A stretch of 64,000 nucleotides of DNA from Gordonia sp. ABSL11-1 (GCF_030315685.1 NZ_JASXSI010000001.1:310001-374000), one strand, 5' to 3'. Shown: positions 35,284 through 45,038, numbered from the stretch's first letter. Notes: generated by a model from the letters alone, not told the origin. Numbers and translations are program-made.

Positions 35284-36624
35284 ATGGATCGCCAAAAGGA
35301 ATTCGTGCTGCGGACCCTCGAAGAGCGCGACATCCGATTCGTGAGGCTGTGGTTCACCGACGTTCTCGGCTACCTGAAGTCGGTGGCGATCGCCCCGGCC
35401 GAACTCGAGGGGGCGTTTGCCGAGGGTATCGGATTCGACGGTTCGGCCATCGAGGGGTTCTCCCGCGTCTCCGAGGCGGATACGGTCGCCAAGCCCGACC
35501 CGTCGACCTTCCAGATCCTTCCGTGGACGACGTCGAGTGGACGTCACCACTCAGCCCGCATGTTCTGCGACATCGCGATGCCCGACGGCACACCGAGCTG
35601 GGCGGACTCGCGGCATGTGCTGCGCCGCCAGCTGAACAAGGCGGCCGATCAGGGTTTCAGCTGCTACGTGCATCCCGAGATCGAGTTCTTCCTCCTGAAG
35701 GACGCGCCTCTCGACGGCAGCGTCCCCACACCCGCGGACACCGGCGGCTACTTCGACCAGGCGGTTCACGACGCCGCGCCCAACTTCCGTCGCCATGCGA
35801 TCGAGGCCCTGGAGTCGATGGGTATCTCGGTGGAGTTCTCCCATCACGAGGGTGCGCCCGGTCAGCAGGAGATCGACCTGCGCTACGCCGACGCGCTGTC
35901 GATGGCGGACAACGTGATGACCTTCCGGTACGTCATCAAGGAGGTCGCCATCGATGAGGGCACCTGGGCGACGTTCATGCCCAAGCCCTTCAGCGAGCAC
36001 CCGGGTTCGGCCATGCACACCCACATGAGCCTGTTCGAGGGTGACACCAACGCCTTCCACAATCCCGACGACCCGATGCAACTGTCGGAGACCGGCAAGA
36101 AGTTCATCGCCGGGATCCTGCACCACGCCAGCGAGATCAGCGCGGTCACCAACCAGTGGGTGAACTCCTACAAGCGACTGATCCACGGTGGTGAGGCGCC
36201 GACGGCCGCCACCTGGGGTGGCGCCAATCGATCGGCCCTGATCCGGCTCCCGCTGTACACGCCCAACAAGGCGTCGTCGCGCAGAATCGAGGTCCGCAGC
36301 CCGGATTCGGCGTGCAACCCCTATCTGACGTTCGCGGTTCTGCTGGCCGCCGGCCTGAAGGGGATCAGCGAGGGTTACGAGCTCCCTGACGAGGCCGAGG
36401 ACGACGTGTGGGCGTTGACCCCCGCCGAGCGTCGGGCCATGGGTTACCGCGAACTGCCGGGCAGCCTGGCCGAAGCACTCGTGGAGATGGAGAAGTCCGA
36501 GCTCGTCGCCGAAGCGCTCGGAGAGCATGTCTTCGACTACTTCCTGCGCAACAAGTGGAGCGAGTGGACCAACTACCGCAGTCTGGTCACCCCGTTCGAG
36601 CTGAAGAACTACCTGCCGCTCTGA
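35284..36624 (+). CDS. glnA2: Glutamine synthetase GlnA2-type
   Basis: A 446-aa type I glutamine synthetase, identical in length to M. tuberculosis GlnA2. Motifs: [38 protein letters not shown] start (in parts), [10 protein letters not shown], the metal Glu in [25 protein letters not shown] and [13 protein letters not shown]. The adenylylation-loop Tyr motif of GlnA1 (LYELPPEE) is replaced by [13 protein letters not shown], so GlnE probably does not modify it. GlnA2 paralogues have been linked to gamma-glutamyl-polyamine formation in some actinobacteria. It is followed by glnE, 109 nt downstream, with a hairpin between. Confidence 0.92.
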   Translation: MDRQKEFVLRTLEERDIRFVRLWFTDVLGYLKSVAIAPAELEGAFAEGIGFDGSAIEGFSRVSEADTVAKPDPSTFQILPWTTSSGRHHSARMFCDIAMPDGTPSWADSRHVLRRQLNKAADQGFSCYVHPEIEFFLLKDAPLDGSVPTPADTGGYFDQAVHDAAPNFRRHAIEALESMGISVEFSHHEGAPGQQEIDLRYADALSMADNVMTFRYVIKEVAIDEGTWATFMPKPFSEHPGSAMHTHMSLFEGDTNAFHNPDDPMQLSETGKKFIAGILHHASEISAVTNQWVNSYKRLIHGGEAPTAATWGGANRSALIRLPLYTPNKASSRRIEVRSPDSACNPYLTFAVLLAAGLKGISEGYELPDEAEDDVWALTPAERRAMGYRELPGSLAEALVEMEKSELVAEALGEHVFDYFLRNKWSEWTNYRSLVTPFELKNYLPL

Positions 36625-36629
36625 CGGCC

Positions 36630-36663
36630 CGCACCCGCAGCGATCGGGCGCACCGCGGGTGCG
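36630..36663 (+). terminator. Hairpin after glnA2
   Basis: A 9-bp perfect stem (CGCACCCGC 36630-36638 with 36655-36663) begins 5 nt past the glnA2 stop. It has no U tract and so may be only a partial terminator before glnE. Confidence 0.45.
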
Positions 36664-36720
36664 TCCGGCCGACCCGCCCCGGCGGCGTGCCCTGACGAGA
36701 CGGCGGTCCGGCTCGCCCGC

Positions 36721-36726
36721 TACCTT
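36721..36726 (+). promoter_or_regulatory. -10 element (TACCTT) of glnE
   Basis: TACCTT ends 7 nt before GTG 36734. It supports an independent leaderless glnE transcript and this start over one 75 nt upstream. Confidence 0.5.
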
Positions 36727-36733
36727 TTTGGGT

Positions 36734-39700
36734 GTGACATCACTTCGCGGACGCGACCGCGTCCCCAGCGCCGGGCGGCTCGGGTTGCTCGAGAACACCG
36801 CGCCGGGGCACCTCGCGGAACTGGGGTGGGACAACGACGCGTCGATCGACGTCCTGTGGGCGTTGTCGCGTGCCCCGGACGCCGACCTGGCGCTGCGCGC
36901 GCTGATCCGGATCAAGGGTGCGATCGACGATCCCGCCTGGGCCGAGATCGATCAGCTCATCCGCACCGACCGGGGTTTCCGTGGTCGGCTCTTCGCGGTG
37001 CTCGGCGGCTCCGACGCCCTGGGTGATCATCTCGTCGCCGAACCGGAGAGCTGGCGCCTGCTGACCGAATCGGTGCTCCCGTCGGTCGAGGAGATGAACG
37101 AGCGGATGCTCGCGGCCGTCGGCGCGACACCCGAGCCGGGCGAGATGGAGAAGGGCAACAAGGTCTACCGCTCCTCGGTCACCGGACCCAAGGCGGTCGT
37201 CGCGCTGCGGATCGCATATCGGGAGCTGCTGCTGCAGTTGGCCGCCCACGATCTCGCACCCACCGTCGAGGACGAGCCGGTCATCTATCTGCCCGAGGTC
37301 GGCGGATTCCTCGCCGACGCCGCCGACGCCGCGCTCACCGCGGCGCTGGCCGTGGCGATCGCCGAGGTGTGCGGCGACAAACCGTTGCCGGTCCGGCTCG
37401 CCGTCATCGCGATGGGCAAATGCGGTGCGCGCGAGCTGAACTACGTCAGTGACGTCGATGTGGTGTTCGTCAGCGAACCGGCCGACGGTGTCGCCGCCAG
37501 GATCGCCGGCGAACTCATGCGGGTGGGATCGCTGGCGTTCTTCGAGGTCGACGCGGCCCTCCGCCCGGAGGGCAAGGCCGGCGCGCTGACCCGCACCCTC
37601 GACTCGCATGTCGCCTACTACCGTCGCTGGGCCAAGACCTGGGAGTTCCAGGCGCTGCTCAAGGCGCGCCCGATGACCGGTGACATGGAGCTCGCCGACG
37701 ACTACATCGATGCCCTGAACCCGATGGTGTGGACGGCCGCCGAGCGCGAGGACTTCGTTCCCGAGGTGCAGGCCATGCGGCGGCGGGTTGAGTCGCTGGT
37801 GCCCGAGGAGCTGCGGGAACGCAACCTCAAACTGGGCAGTGGCAGCCTGCGTGACGTCGAGTTCGCCGTCCAGTTGCTGCAGATGGTGCACGGACGGGTG
37901 GACGAGGAGATCCGGGTCAGGGCGACGGTGGATGCGCTCAGCGCCCTCACCGCGGGTGGATACGTCGGACGTGACGACGGCGCCAATCTCAATGCGTCCT
38001 ATCAGTTCCTGCGTGCCCTCGAGCATCGCCTTCAGCTCCAACGACTCTCGCGGACCCACCTGCTGCCGGCCTTCGACGACGTCGACAACATGCGGTGGCT
38101 GGCCCGCGCGGCCCACATCCGGCAGGAGGGCGATCTCGACTCGTCCGGCGTGTTGCGTGAAGAGCTCAAGCGGCAGAAGGCGCGCATCCGCCGGCTGCAC
38201 GAGAAGCTCTTCTACCGGCCGCTGCTGGAGGCGGCGACCAGGTTCAACACCGACGAGTTGACGCTCTCCGACAAGTCCGCCGAACGCCGGCTCTCGGCTC
38301 TGGGGTACGCGAAACCCGAACGCGCGTTGAGTCACATCCGTGCATTGGCGTCGTCGGCCGGGCGACGTGGGCAGATCCAGTTGCTGATCCTGCCGTCGCT
38401 GCTCGAGTGGATCGGCAACACCCCGGATCCGGATGCCGGTCTGCTCAACTACCGGCGGCTGTGCGACGTGATGGACGACGCCGAGTGGTTCATCCGCCTG
38501 CTCCGTGACGACGGAGTCGTCGCCGAACGGCTGATGCATGTGCTCGGGACGTCGGAGTACATCGCCAATCTGTTGATGCGTTCGCCCGAGGTGATCCACC
38601 TCTACTCCGACGGCGCGAACGGCCCCAAACTGTGTGAGGTCGACCCCGAGGATGTCGCCCGCGGGCTCATCGCGTCGACCGTACGGCAGAGAGACCTCAA
38701 ACGTGCTGTGGCCGTGGCCCGTTCGCATCGAAGATTCGAGCTGGCGCGGATCGCGTCGGCCGACATCCTCGGCATGATGGACGTCCCGGCAGTCTGCGCC
38801 GCGCTCTCCAGCGTGTGGGCGGCAGTGCTGAATGCCGCCCTCACCGTCGTCGTCGCGGAGTCCGAGCGCGATCGCGGCGAGCCCGCACCGGCACGTATCG
38901 CCGTCATCGGCATGGGCCGGCTCGGCGGCGGAGAGCTCGGCTACGGATCGGACGCAGACGTGCTGTTCGTCTGCCGTCCCGAGCCGGGCAACGACGAGGC
39001 CGCCGCCGTGCGCTGGTCCCAGACCATCGCGGAGAAGGTGCGTTCGATGCTCGGCTCGCCGAGCGAGGATCCGCCCCTCGAAGTCGACACCGGGTTGCGG
39101 CCCGAGGGGCGCAATGGCCCCGTCGTGCGGACCCTGGCCGCCTACGCCGCCTATTACGAGCAGTGGGCGCAACCGTGGGAGATCCAGGCGCTGTTGCGCG
39201 CGCATCAGGTCGCCGGTGACGAGCAGCTCGGAATCGACTTCCTGCACATGGCCGATCGCATTCGCTACCCGGCCGGTGGGGTGTCGTCGGAGGCGGTCAA
39301 GGAGATCCGCCGGATCAAGGCGCGGGTCGACTCGGAACGACTGCCACGGGGGGCCGATCCGGCCACCCACACCAAGCTGGGCCGGGGTGGGCTGGCCGAC
39401 ATCGAGTGGACGGTGCAGCTGCTGCAGTTGCGCTATGCCCATCGGTATCCGACGCTGCACAACACCTCCACGCTGCAGTCGCTCGACGCGATCGGCTCCG
39501 CCGAACTGCTCGCCGAGACCGATGTCGCGCTGCTCAAGGAGGCGTGGCTCACGGCGACCAACGCCCGCAACGCGCTGGTGCTGGTCCGGGGGAAGCCGGT
39601 CGACCAGTTGCCCGCGCCGGGCAGTCAGCTGCGCGCGGTCGCCTACGCGGCGGGGTGGCCGGAGGACCAGGCGGCGGAGTTCCTGGAGAACTACCTCCGT

Positions 39701-39748
39701 GTCACCCGACGGGCGAAGACGGTGGTGCGCAAGGTGTTCGGAGCGTGA
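36734..39748 (+). CDS. glnE: Bifunctional glutamine synthetase adenylyltransferase/deadenylase GlnE
   Basis: A 1004-aa enzyme that adds and removes AMP on glutamine synthetase (GlnA1 at 45.1 kb carries the target Tyr). There are two nucleotidyltransferase domains, each with the G-x-D-x-D signature: [18 protein letters not shown] (deadenylase half, about residue 235) and [18 protein letters not shown] (adenylylase half, about residue 735). Each is followed by its regulatory helical region, with [16 protein letters not shown] and [16 protein letters not shown] as matching blocks. The stop overlaps the next gene by 4 nt, so glnE heads a three-gene operon. GlnE is essential in M. tuberculosis. 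Confidence 0.95.
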   Translation: MTSLRGRDRVPSAGRLGLLENTAPGHLAELGWDNDASIDVLWALSRAPDADLALRALIRIKGAIDDPAWAEIDQLIRTDRGFRGRLFAVLGGSDALGDHLVAEPESWRLLTESVLPSVEEMNERMLAAVGATPEPGEMEKGNKVYRSSVTGPKAVVALRIAYRELLLQLAAHDLAPTVEDEPVIYLPEVGGFLADAADAALTAALAVAIAEVCGDKPLPVRLAVIAMGKCGARELNYVSDVDVVFVSEPADGVAARIAGELMRVGSLAFFEVDAALRPEGKAGALTRTLDSHVAYYRRWAKTWEFQALLKARPMTGDMELADDYIDALNPMVWTAAEREDFVPEVQAMRRRVESLVPEELRERNLKLGSGSLRDVEFAVQLLQMVHGRVDEEIRVRATVDALSALTAGGYVGRDDGANLNASYQFLRALEHRLQLQRLSRTHLLPAFDDVDNMRWLARAAHIRQEGDLDSSGVLREELKRQKARIRRLHEKLFYRPLLEAATRFNTDELTLSDKSAERRLSALGYAKPERALSHIRALASSAGRRGQIQLLILPSLLEWIGNTPDPDAGLLNYRRLCDVMDDAEWFIRLLRDDGVVAERLMHVLGTSEYIANLLMRSPEVIHLYSDGANGPKLCEVDPEDVARGLIASTVRQRDLKRAVAVARSHRRFELARIASADILGMMDVPAVCAALSSVWAAVLNAALTVVVAESERDRGEPAPARIAVIGMGRLGGGELGYGSDADVLFVCRPEPGNDEAAAVRWSQTIAEKVRSMLGSPSEDPPLEVDTGLRPEGRNGPVVRTLAAYAAYYEQWAQPWEIQALLRAHQVAGDEQLGIDFLHMADRIRYPAGGVSSEAVKEIRRIKARVDSERLPRGADPATHTKLGRGGLADIEWTVQLLQLRYAHRYPTLHNTSTLQSLDAIGSAELLAETDVALLKEAWLTATNARNALVLVRGKPVDQLPAPGSQLRAVAYAAGWPEDQAAEFLENYLRVTRRAKTVVRKVFGA

Positions 39749-40698
39749 TCGGGCGCACCATCCGGTTCGTGCTCCTGCTCGCCGGATGGGTGCTGGCGGC
39801 CGCGGCCGCGCTGGCGGTGTGGCTGCACTTCTACCCGTCGCGCGGAGAGGTCTCGCTCTATCTGACCAGTGCGGTGCCCTTCGCCGTGATCGCCGGCGTG
39901 CTCGCGTTGATCATCTTCGCGGCCACACGCCGGTGGGTCATGCTGACGGTCGGGGTGGTGGTCGTCGCGGCGTTGTGTTACACCCAGCTACCGCTGTGGC
40001 GTGCGCAGACTGCGCCCGCCGGGCAGGAGATCGTCGTCGTCTCGGCGAACATGCTCTTCGGCGGTGCCGACGCCGCCGCATTGGCCAGGCAGGTCGCGGC
40101 CGCGGATGCGGACATCCTCTCGGTCCAGGAGGTCACCCCGGCGGGGCTGGAGCGGTTGCGCGCCACCACGATCGCACGACAATTGCCGCATGTGTTCGCC
40201 GTGCCCGGTGATCTGGCCCTGGGCACCGCACTGTTCAGCCGGACGCCACTGTCGGGTGAGACCGAGGTCGACGACGAGACCGTGCTGCACAACCTGGAGG
40301 CGGTGACGGATCTGCCGGGTTCGCCGCGCACGCGGGTCCTGGCCGTACATCCGGGAGCCCCGCTGCCCGGCCGTACGCACATCTGGCAGCGTGATCTCGA
40401 ACTGCTGGGCGAGCATCTGCGCTCGCTGCCGCCCGGCCCGCTGATCGCGGCCGGAGACTTCAACGCCACATGGGATCACGTCCGGTACCGCGATCTGCTG
40501 CACAACGGCATCATCGACGCGACCGAGCAGGCGGGAGCGGGATTCCTGCCGACCTATCCGACGGACCGCGCCGGAGGTCGGCCGGTCATCGCGATCGACC
40601 ACGTGATCAGCCGCGGCTTCGTCGCGACCTCTGTCCGCACGTTCGACATCTCCGGTTCCGATCACCGCGGTGTGGTGGTATCACTGGTGGCACCATGA
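39745..40698 (+). CDS. Membrane-anchored endonuclease/exonuclease/phosphatase family protein
   Basis: A 317-aa protein with three N-terminal transmembrane helices (about residues 5-25, 38-58, 63-80) and an external EEP domain of the DNase I/sphingomyelinase fold. Metal and catalytic residues are visible in [35 protein letters not shown] and GSDHRGVVV. It likely cleaves phosphodiesters of lipids or nucleic acids outside the membrane; the substrate is unknown. GTG overlaps the glnE stop by 4 nt and its own stop overlaps the heme oxygenase start by 4 nt. Confidence 0.88.
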   Translation: MIGRTIRFVLLLAGWVLAAAAALAVWLHFYPSRGEVSLYLTSAVPFAVIAGVLALIIFAATRRWVMLTVGVVVVAALCYTQLPLWRAQTAPAGQEIVVVSANMLFGGADAAALARQVAAADADILSVQEVTPAGLERLRATTIARQLPHVFAVPGDLALGTALFSRTPLSGETEVDDETVLHNLEAVTDLPGSPRTRVLAVHPGAPLPGRTHIWQRDLELLGEHLRSLPPGPLIAAGDFNATWDHVRYRDLLHNGIIDATEQAGAGFLPTYPTDRAGGRPVIAIDHVISRGFVATSVRTFDISGSDHRGVVVSLVAP

Positions 40699-41345
40699 CG
40701 ACCACCCCCGAAGCCTCCCGTACCGCGACGCGTCCGCAGCTGTCGGAGGATCTCCGCGCCGCTACCGCGGTCGCCCACGACCGCGCCGAGCGTGCCACCT
40801 TCGTCGACGACCTGATGTCGGGACGGCTCGATGCCTCCGGGTACCGGCGGATGGCCGCGCAGTTGTACTTCGTCTACCGGGCGCTCGAGGAGGTCGGCGA
40901 CGACCTCGCCGACGATCCGGTCGCGGGGCCGGTCGTCGACGAGCGACTACGCCGAGTGCCGCGGCTGAGCGCCGATCTCGTCGCACTAGGCCTTGATCCG
41001 GACGCCGCGACACCGCTGCCCGGCGTCGCCGCCTACGTGGCGGCGATCGAGGCGACGCGCACCGACCCCGCCCGTTTCGTGGCCCACCACTACACCCGCT
41101 ACCTCGGTGATCTCAGTGGGGGACAGGTGATCCGCAGCCGGATGAAGCTGCATTACGGACTCACCGACGAGATGCTGACCTTCTACGTGTTCGACGGAAT
41201 CGACAAGCTCAAGCGGTACAAGGACGCGTACCGCGCCACCCTGGACGGTCTGCCGCTCGACGACGACCAGGCTCGCGCGGTGATCGACGAGGCCGTCGCA
41301 GCATTCGAACACAACGAGCGACTCTTCGCCGAGCTCGCCGCCTGA
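40695..41345 (+). CDS. hmuO: Biliverdin-producing heme oxygenase (HmuO type)
   Basis: A 216-aa heme oxygenase that opens the heme ring to biliverdin, CO and iron. The proximal His is H28 (TAVAHDRAERATF) and the distal helix carries the flexible GDLSGGQVI glycine motif above the heme. Family segments YRRMAAQLYFVYRALEE and HHYTRYLGDLSGG agree with HmuO of Corynebacterium. ATG overlaps the upstream stop (ATGA). It is the last gene of the glnE operon and converges on a membrane protein 8 nt away. The gene symbol is by similarity. Confidence 0.92.
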   Translation: MTTTPEASRTATRPQLSEDLRAATAVAHDRAERATFVDDLMSGRLDASGYRRMAAQLYFVYRALEEVGDDLADDPVAGPVVDERLRRVPRLSADLVALGLDPDAATPLPGVAAYVAAIEATRTDPARFVAHHYTRYLGDLSGGQVIRSRMKLHYGLTDEMLTFYVFDGIDKLKRYKDAYRATLDGLPLDDDQARAVIDEAVAAFEHNERLFAELAA

Positions 41346-41353
41346 GACGACCG

Positions 41354-41767
41354 TCAGTTCTGCGCGGCGTCTGCCCTGTTCTCGCGGGCCTGCTTCACGC
41401 CGGCCTTCACGAGCAGGTACGGCACGAAGAGCGTGGCCAGCGCGGTGACCAGCCACACGACCACGGTTGCGGCGATCCAGGTGGTGACTCCGTCGATCTG
41501 GATGCCGTCGCTGCCGAGCAGGGTTGCGAGTAGCAGCGCCACGAAGGTCGAGACCAGCCCGACGCCGCCGATGAAGGCTTCGGCGTTTCGCTGGACGAAC
41601 TTGACGATGAACGGGCTGAGGATCATCTGTGCCGCGGCGAAGACCAGGACCGCGAGCAGGAAGCCGCCCGCATGGGCGTGGAAGTCGTCGAGGATCAGAC
41701 TCGCCACCAGGAGTCCGAGAGCGGCCGAGATGAGATACACGAGCGCACGGACGAGTATGCGAATCAT
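41354..41767 (-). CDS. Small four-helix membrane protein, phage-holin-4-like/YvlD type
   Basis: A 137-aa integral membrane protein with four predicted helices (VRALVYLISAALGLLVASLI, GFLLAVLVFAAAQMILSPFIV, IGGVGLVSTFVALLLATLLG, WIAATVVVWLVTALATLFV) and a short charged C-tail. The layout resembles the phage holin family 4/YvlD group found on bacterial chromosomes, function unknown; it is not evidence of a prophage. The ATG at 41767 is preferred to a start at 41836 because TACGAT ends 6 nt before it. Confidence 0.7.
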   Translation of the reverse strand: MIRILVRALVYLISAALGLLVASLILDDFHAHAGGFLLAVLVFAAAQMILSPFIVKFVQRNAEAFIGGVGLVSTFVALLLATLLGSDGIQIDGVTTWIAATVVVWLVTALATLFVPYLLVKAGVKQARENRADAAQN

Positions 41768-41773
41768 GAGGTC

Positions 41774-41779
41774 ATCGTA
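41774..41779 (-). promoter_or_regulatory. -10 element (TACGAT) of the four-helix membrane protein
   Basis: TACGAT on the minus strand ends 6 nt before ATG 41767. Confidence 0.5.
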
Positions 41780-41828
41780 GGCGTGCGAGCCGTCGTCGGG
41801 GACGCGATCGCCGGTGTCGGGCGAACTC

Positions 41829-42584
41829 TCACCCACCGGTGCGGTCGACGAGAGCGGAGATGCCGTCGAGGATCACCGTCAGCCCGAAGTCCAGCTCCTC
41901 GGTGAAGTAGTCGTCGGAGTCGGCCATCGCCGGATCCGAGATCGCCGCAGCCAGATTCGGCAGGTGTCCGTCGCCGACCAGGGCCGCCACCGTGGTCTCG
42001 TAGGACGCGGCCGCATCGGCGTCGGAGATGTCCAGCATGCCCATCTGGCTGGCTTGACGAACGTGTTGTCGGACGAATCCGTCCACCAACAGGAGTGCGC
42101 TCAGCTTCTGCTGCCCGTCGAGTCGTGTCTGCTCGAAGGCGCGCACCCCGGCGTCGGTCCAGGACAGAACATTCGGTCCCACCGGCGGCCGGCGCAGGGG
42201 GATGGTGGCCAGCCACGGTCGGCGCCGTCCGAGCTCGGCCGCGGACAGTGCCCACGCGGTCAGGCGCTCACGCCACGTCCCACTCGCGGTCAGTGACGGA
42301 TCCGCCGGTCCGAACGCGGTGTCGACCATGACGTCGACGACATCGTCCTTGCTCTCGACGTAGCGGTACAGCGACATCGTGGTGAGTCCCAGACGACCGG
42401 CGACGGCCTTCATGGAGACGGCGTCGACGCCGTCGGTGTCGGCGATCTCGACGGCCGCGCGGCCGATGTCGTGGACCGTCAGGGTCGGCCGCGGGCCGCG
42501 TCGCGGTCCGGTGTCGGCCCGTCCCCACAACAGTGCGAGATACCGGGGGAGATGCCGCGCATCCGGGTCGTCGGTCGAGGGCAT
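41829..42584 (-). CDS. TetR-family transcriptional repressor
   Basis: A 251-aa regulator. The N-terminal helix-turn-helix is DAVSMKAVAGRLGLTTMSLYRYVESKDDVVDVMVD (about residues 54-88) and the rest resembles the TetR_C (tetracycline repressor-type) ligand domain. It is transcribed away from an MFS exporter gene starting 98 nt off, the usual layout of a repressor controlling a drug pump. The ATG at 42584 is supported by TAGGAT 7 nt upstream. The ligand is unknown. Confidence 0.9.
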   Translation of the reverse strand: MPSTDDPDARHLPRYLALLWGRADTGPRRGPRPTLTVHDIGRAAVEIADTDGVDAVSMKAVAGRLGLTTMSLYRYVESKDDVVDVMVDTAFGPADPSLTASGTWRERLTAWALSAAELGRRRPWLATIPLRRPPVGPNVLSWTDAGVRAFEQTRLDGQQKLSALLLVDGFVRQHVRQASQMGMLDISDADAAASYETTVAALVGDGHLPNLAAAISDPAMADSDDYFTEELDFGLTVILDGISALVDRTGG

Positions 42585-42591
42585 GGTGCAC

Positions 42592-42597
42592 ATCCTA
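42592..42597 (-). promoter_or_regulatory. -10 element (TAGGAT) of the tetR gene
   Basis: TAGGAT on the minus strand ends 7 nt before ATG 42584. It abuts an inverted repeat (42600-42622) that could be the repressor's own operator. Confidence 0.5.
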
Positions 42598-42599
42598 CA

Positions 42600-42634
42600 A
42601 ACTGCTTGCTTGGTACACAGTTCCGCTCTAGTAT
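42600..42634 (+). promoter_or_regulatory. Sigma-A-type promoter and candidate TetR operator of the MFS exporter
   Basis: TTGCTT (42606-42611) and TAGTAT (42629-42634) are separated by exactly 17 nt, a good housekeeping promoter for the MFS gene 48 nt downstream. An inverted repeat AACTG (42600-42604)/CAGTT (42618-42622) overlaps the -35 and lies next to the divergent tetR -10. A repressor bound there could block both promoters; the operator role is inferred. Confidence 0.5.
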
Positions 42635-42681
42635 CTGCGTACGACATAAACAGTCTATCTCATACACCGAAAGGGATCGTA

Positions 42682-44223
42682 ATGGGTCGTCGTTCGCCCT
42701 GGCTCGGACTCCTCGTGCTCTGCCTGCCCATGCTCATCGTCTCGATGGACGTCTCGGTGCTGTTCTTCGCCGTGCCCTACATCGCGGCGGATCTGTCACC
42801 CACGCCGGAGCAGCAGCTGTGGATCTTCGACATCTACGGGTTCGTCCTGGCCGGTCTGCTCCTCACCATGGGGTCGGTGGCCGACCGCATCGGACACCGC
42901 CGACTGTTGATGATCGGCGCAGCCGCCTTCAGCGCGGCCTCGCTCGCCGCCGCGTTCGCGACGTCGGCGGAGATGCTGATCGGGGCGCGCGCGTTGCTCG
43001 CGGTCGCCGGGGCCACCCTCATGCCATCGACGCTCGCGATGATCCGGCACATCTTCGACGACGACGGTCAACGCGCCAAGGCGATCGCCATCTGGAACGC
43101 GGTCCTCGCCGGGGGCGTCGCGGTGGGACCGGTGGTCAGTGGCCTGCTTCTCGAACACGTGTGGTGGGGATCGGTCTTCCTCATCAACGTGCCGATCATG
43201 ATCGTGCTGCTGCTGGCAGCACCGCTCGTGCTGCCCGGTGACACGGCCACGCCGGGCCGTCGGGTCGATCTGGTCAGCGCAATGCTCGTGCTGGCCTCCC
43301 TGCTGCCCATCGTCGCGGCCGTCAAGAATCTCGCGGCGGACGGGTTCGCGGTGTCACGGTTGCTGATGCTGATCATCGGTGTCGTCGTCGGCGTGGTGTT
43401 CGTCGTCCGCCAGCGACGCCTGGCCGATCCGATGCTCGATCTGACGCTGTTGGGCGAGCGCAGGTTCGGGATGTCGGTGTGGACGAACCTCGTCTGCATG
43501 TTCGCGCTGCTCGGGAACTCGATCCTGATGACCCAGTATCTGCAGTCGGTCCTGGGCTACTCGCCGTTGCGCGCCGCCCTGTGGAGTCTCCTGCCGACGG
43601 TGGTGGTCGGCGCGGTCGCACCGATGGCCGCGGTCATCGCCCAGCGCACCGGCCGTCCGGCCGTCATCTCGGGTGGGATGGCAATCGGCGCAGGCGGATT
43701 CGCTGTGCTGGCCGTCTGCACGGGCATCGACACCCTGGTCGTCGTGCTGATCGGGGCCACCCTGCTGGCGAGCGGCGTCGTCGCGGCCACGTCGATGATC
43801 GCCGACTATGTCGTCTCGGTGGCGCCCGCCGACCGTGCCGGCGCGACGTCGGGCTTGCTGGAGACGTCGAGTGAGCTCGGCGGCGCACTCGGTATCGCCG
43901 TTCTCGGAAGCGTCGTCAATGCGGTGTTCCGCACCACCTTTCCGGCCGACCTCGTCGGTGGGGAGGCGGCGCGCAGCCTCGCGGGTGCGGTGGCGACCGC
44001 CCATCATCTCCCCGCCGGTCCCGCCGAGGCGATCCTTGATGCGGCGCGACGATCGTTCGTCGACGGACTGGGTGTCGCGGCGTGGTGTGGGGCCGGCGTC
44101 CTGGTCGGCGCAGCCGTCCTCGCCGGATGGCTGTTGACCGAGTGGGGCGGGGGAGACGACCGGACGTCGCGGGGTGTGAGTGGCCGCCGTCGACCATCGG
44201 AGGATGTCGGTGCGACGCCGTAG
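42682..44223 (+). CDS. DHA2-family MFS multidrug exporter (LfrA/SmvA-like)
   Basis: A 513-aa 14-helix proton-drug antiporter. Motif A is MGSVADRIGHRRLL, the Asp in the first helix (IVSMDVSVLFFAVP) is the family's cation-sensing residue, and GARALLAVAGATLMPSTLAMIRHIF is characteristic of LfrA/SmvA exporters of quaternary ammonium compounds and dyes. The ATG at 42682 has an AAAGGGA site about 7 nt upstream. The divergent TetR gene is the presumed repressor. The substrate range is unknown. Confidence 0.9.
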   Translation: MGRRSPWLGLLVLCLPMLIVSMDVSVLFFAVPYIAADLSPTPEQQLWIFDIYGFVLAGLLLTMGSVADRIGHRRLLMIGAAAFSAASLAAAFATSAEMLIGARALLAVAGATLMPSTLAMIRHIFDDDGQRAKAIAIWNAVLAGGVAVGPVVSGLLLEHVWWGSVFLINVPIMIVLLLAAPLVLPGDTATPGRRVDLVSAMLVLASLLPIVAAVKNLAADGFAVSRLLMLIIGVVVGVVFVVRQRRLADPMLDLTLLGERRFGMSVWTNLVCMFALLGNSILMTQYLQSVLGYSPLRAALWSLLPTVVVGAVAPMAAVIAQRTGRPAVISGGMAIGAGGFAVLAVCTGIDTLVVVLIGATLLASGVVAATSMIADYVVSVAPADRAGATSGLLETSSELGGALGIAVLGSVVNAVFRTTFPADLVGGEAARSLAGAVATAHHLPAGPAEAILDAARRSFVDGLGVAAWCGAGVLVGAAVLAGWLLTEWGGGDDRTSRGVSGRRRPSEDVGATP

Positions 44224-44265
44224 CGTTCGCGGATACCCGTCACTGCGACCATCGGAGCGCCACGA

Positions 44266-44766
44266 ATGACCGAGACCACCGCCGACCCCACACTGGCCCG
44301 CATCACCGAGGCGGTGGGCGCGTTCCAGGCCGGCAACCGGACTGCGGCGCGCAGGGACATGATCGACCTGTGGAACGAGATCCGGCCCGATGGAGACCCA
44401 TTCCATCGGTGCGTGCTCGCCCATCACCTGGCCGACATGGTCACCGACGCTGCCGAGGCCTTGATGTGGGACACGCGGGCGCTGGACGCTGCCGACGTGC
44501 TGTCGGACGCACGGTTGCGCACCCACCACGAGAGCCTGCAGGTCGCCGCCTTCTACCCGTCACTGCACCTCAACCTCGCCGACGATCTGCGCCGACTGGG
44601 GTCCTTCCGTCCGGCCGCAGGACACCTCGACGACGCACGACGGCGGGTGGACCTGCTCGCCGACGACGCCTACGGTGCCATGCTCCTCGAGGGAATCGCC
44701 CGGGTGGCGGAAGCGGTCGAGCGACGGTCGACCGAGCCGATCCCGGGAGCACCGGGCACGGCGTGA
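44266..44766 (+). CDS. Hypothetical TPR-like protein
   Basis: A 166-aa all-helical protein. Repeating helix pairs (ITEAVGAFQAGNRTAARRDMIDLWNEI, FHRCVLAHHLADMVTDAAEALMWDTRALDAA, LHLNLADDLRRLGSFRPAAGHLDDARRRV) resemble tetratricopeptide units. Similar proteins are widespread and uncharacterised in actinobacteria. A GGAG site lies 8 nt before the ATG. It follows the MFS gene by 42 nt on the same strand and could be cotranscribed. Confidence 0.75.
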   Translation: MTETTADPTLARITEAVGAFQAGNRTAARRDMIDLWNEIRPDGDPFHRCVLAHHLADMVTDAAEALMWDTRALDAADVLSDARLRTHHESLQVAAFYPSLHLNLADDLRRLGSFRPAAGHLDDARRRVDLLADDAYGAMLLEGIARVAEAVERRSTEPIPGAPGTA

Positions 44767-44777
44767 AGCCGGTCGGC

Positions 44778-44963
44778 TCAGAGGATCTCGACGGTGGCGC
44801 CGGACGCCAACGTGATCTCGCGACGGTTGTCCGAGCTGTGGACGAACTCGACGATGCGTTGGTCGTCGCCGGTTCGGGTGGTCGTGCGTACCACTCCGCG
44901 CATGCCGTCGACGCTGATGCGGTCGCCGGGTGCGAGGTCTTCGACAAATCTGCTGCGGGTCAT
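44778..44963 (-). CDS. Small SH3-like hypothetical protein
   Basis: A 61-aa protein with alternating strands (ISVDGMRGVVRTTTRTG, QRIVEFVHSS, ITLASGATVEIL), suggesting a small beta-barrel; no named family is recognised. A GAGGA ribosome site precedes the ATG. A CRP-like palindrome lies 52-69 nt upstream of its start, so it may respond to cAMP or a related signal. It converges on the TPR-like gene with an 11-nt gap. Confidence 0.65.
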   Translation of the reverse strand: MTRSRFVEDLAPGDRISVDGMRGVVRTTTRTGDDQRIVEFVHSSDNRREITLASGATVEIL

Positions 44964-45014
44964 GTCCTCAACCTAAGTACAACCGGAGTGAAACGGCAGG
45001 GCACAAAGACCTTA

Positions 45015-45032
45015 ACGTGACATCAATCACGT
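45015..45032. promoter_or_regulatory. CRP/FNR-type palindrome upstream of the 61-aa gene
   Basis: ACGTGA-CATCAA-TCACGT is a perfect 6-bp inverted repeat with 6-nt spacer and fits the core GTGA-n6-TCAC of CRP-family sites (actinobacterial consensus TGTGA-n6-TCACA). It lies between the glnA1 terminator and the 61-aa gene, placed to act on the latter. Confidence 0.5.
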
Positions 45033-45038
45033 GAGAAC

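Noticed and set aside
36740..39460. Open frame of about 900 codons on the minus strand opposite glnE
   Set aside because: Its product is an Arg/Gly/His-rich shadow without domains, while the plus strand encodes a full GlnE. Long antisense frames are expected at this GC content.
41354..41767. Holin-like membrane protein as a prophage remnant
   Set aside because: No other phage genes, integrase or att repeats are nearby, and chromosomal YvlD/holin-4-like proteins are common.
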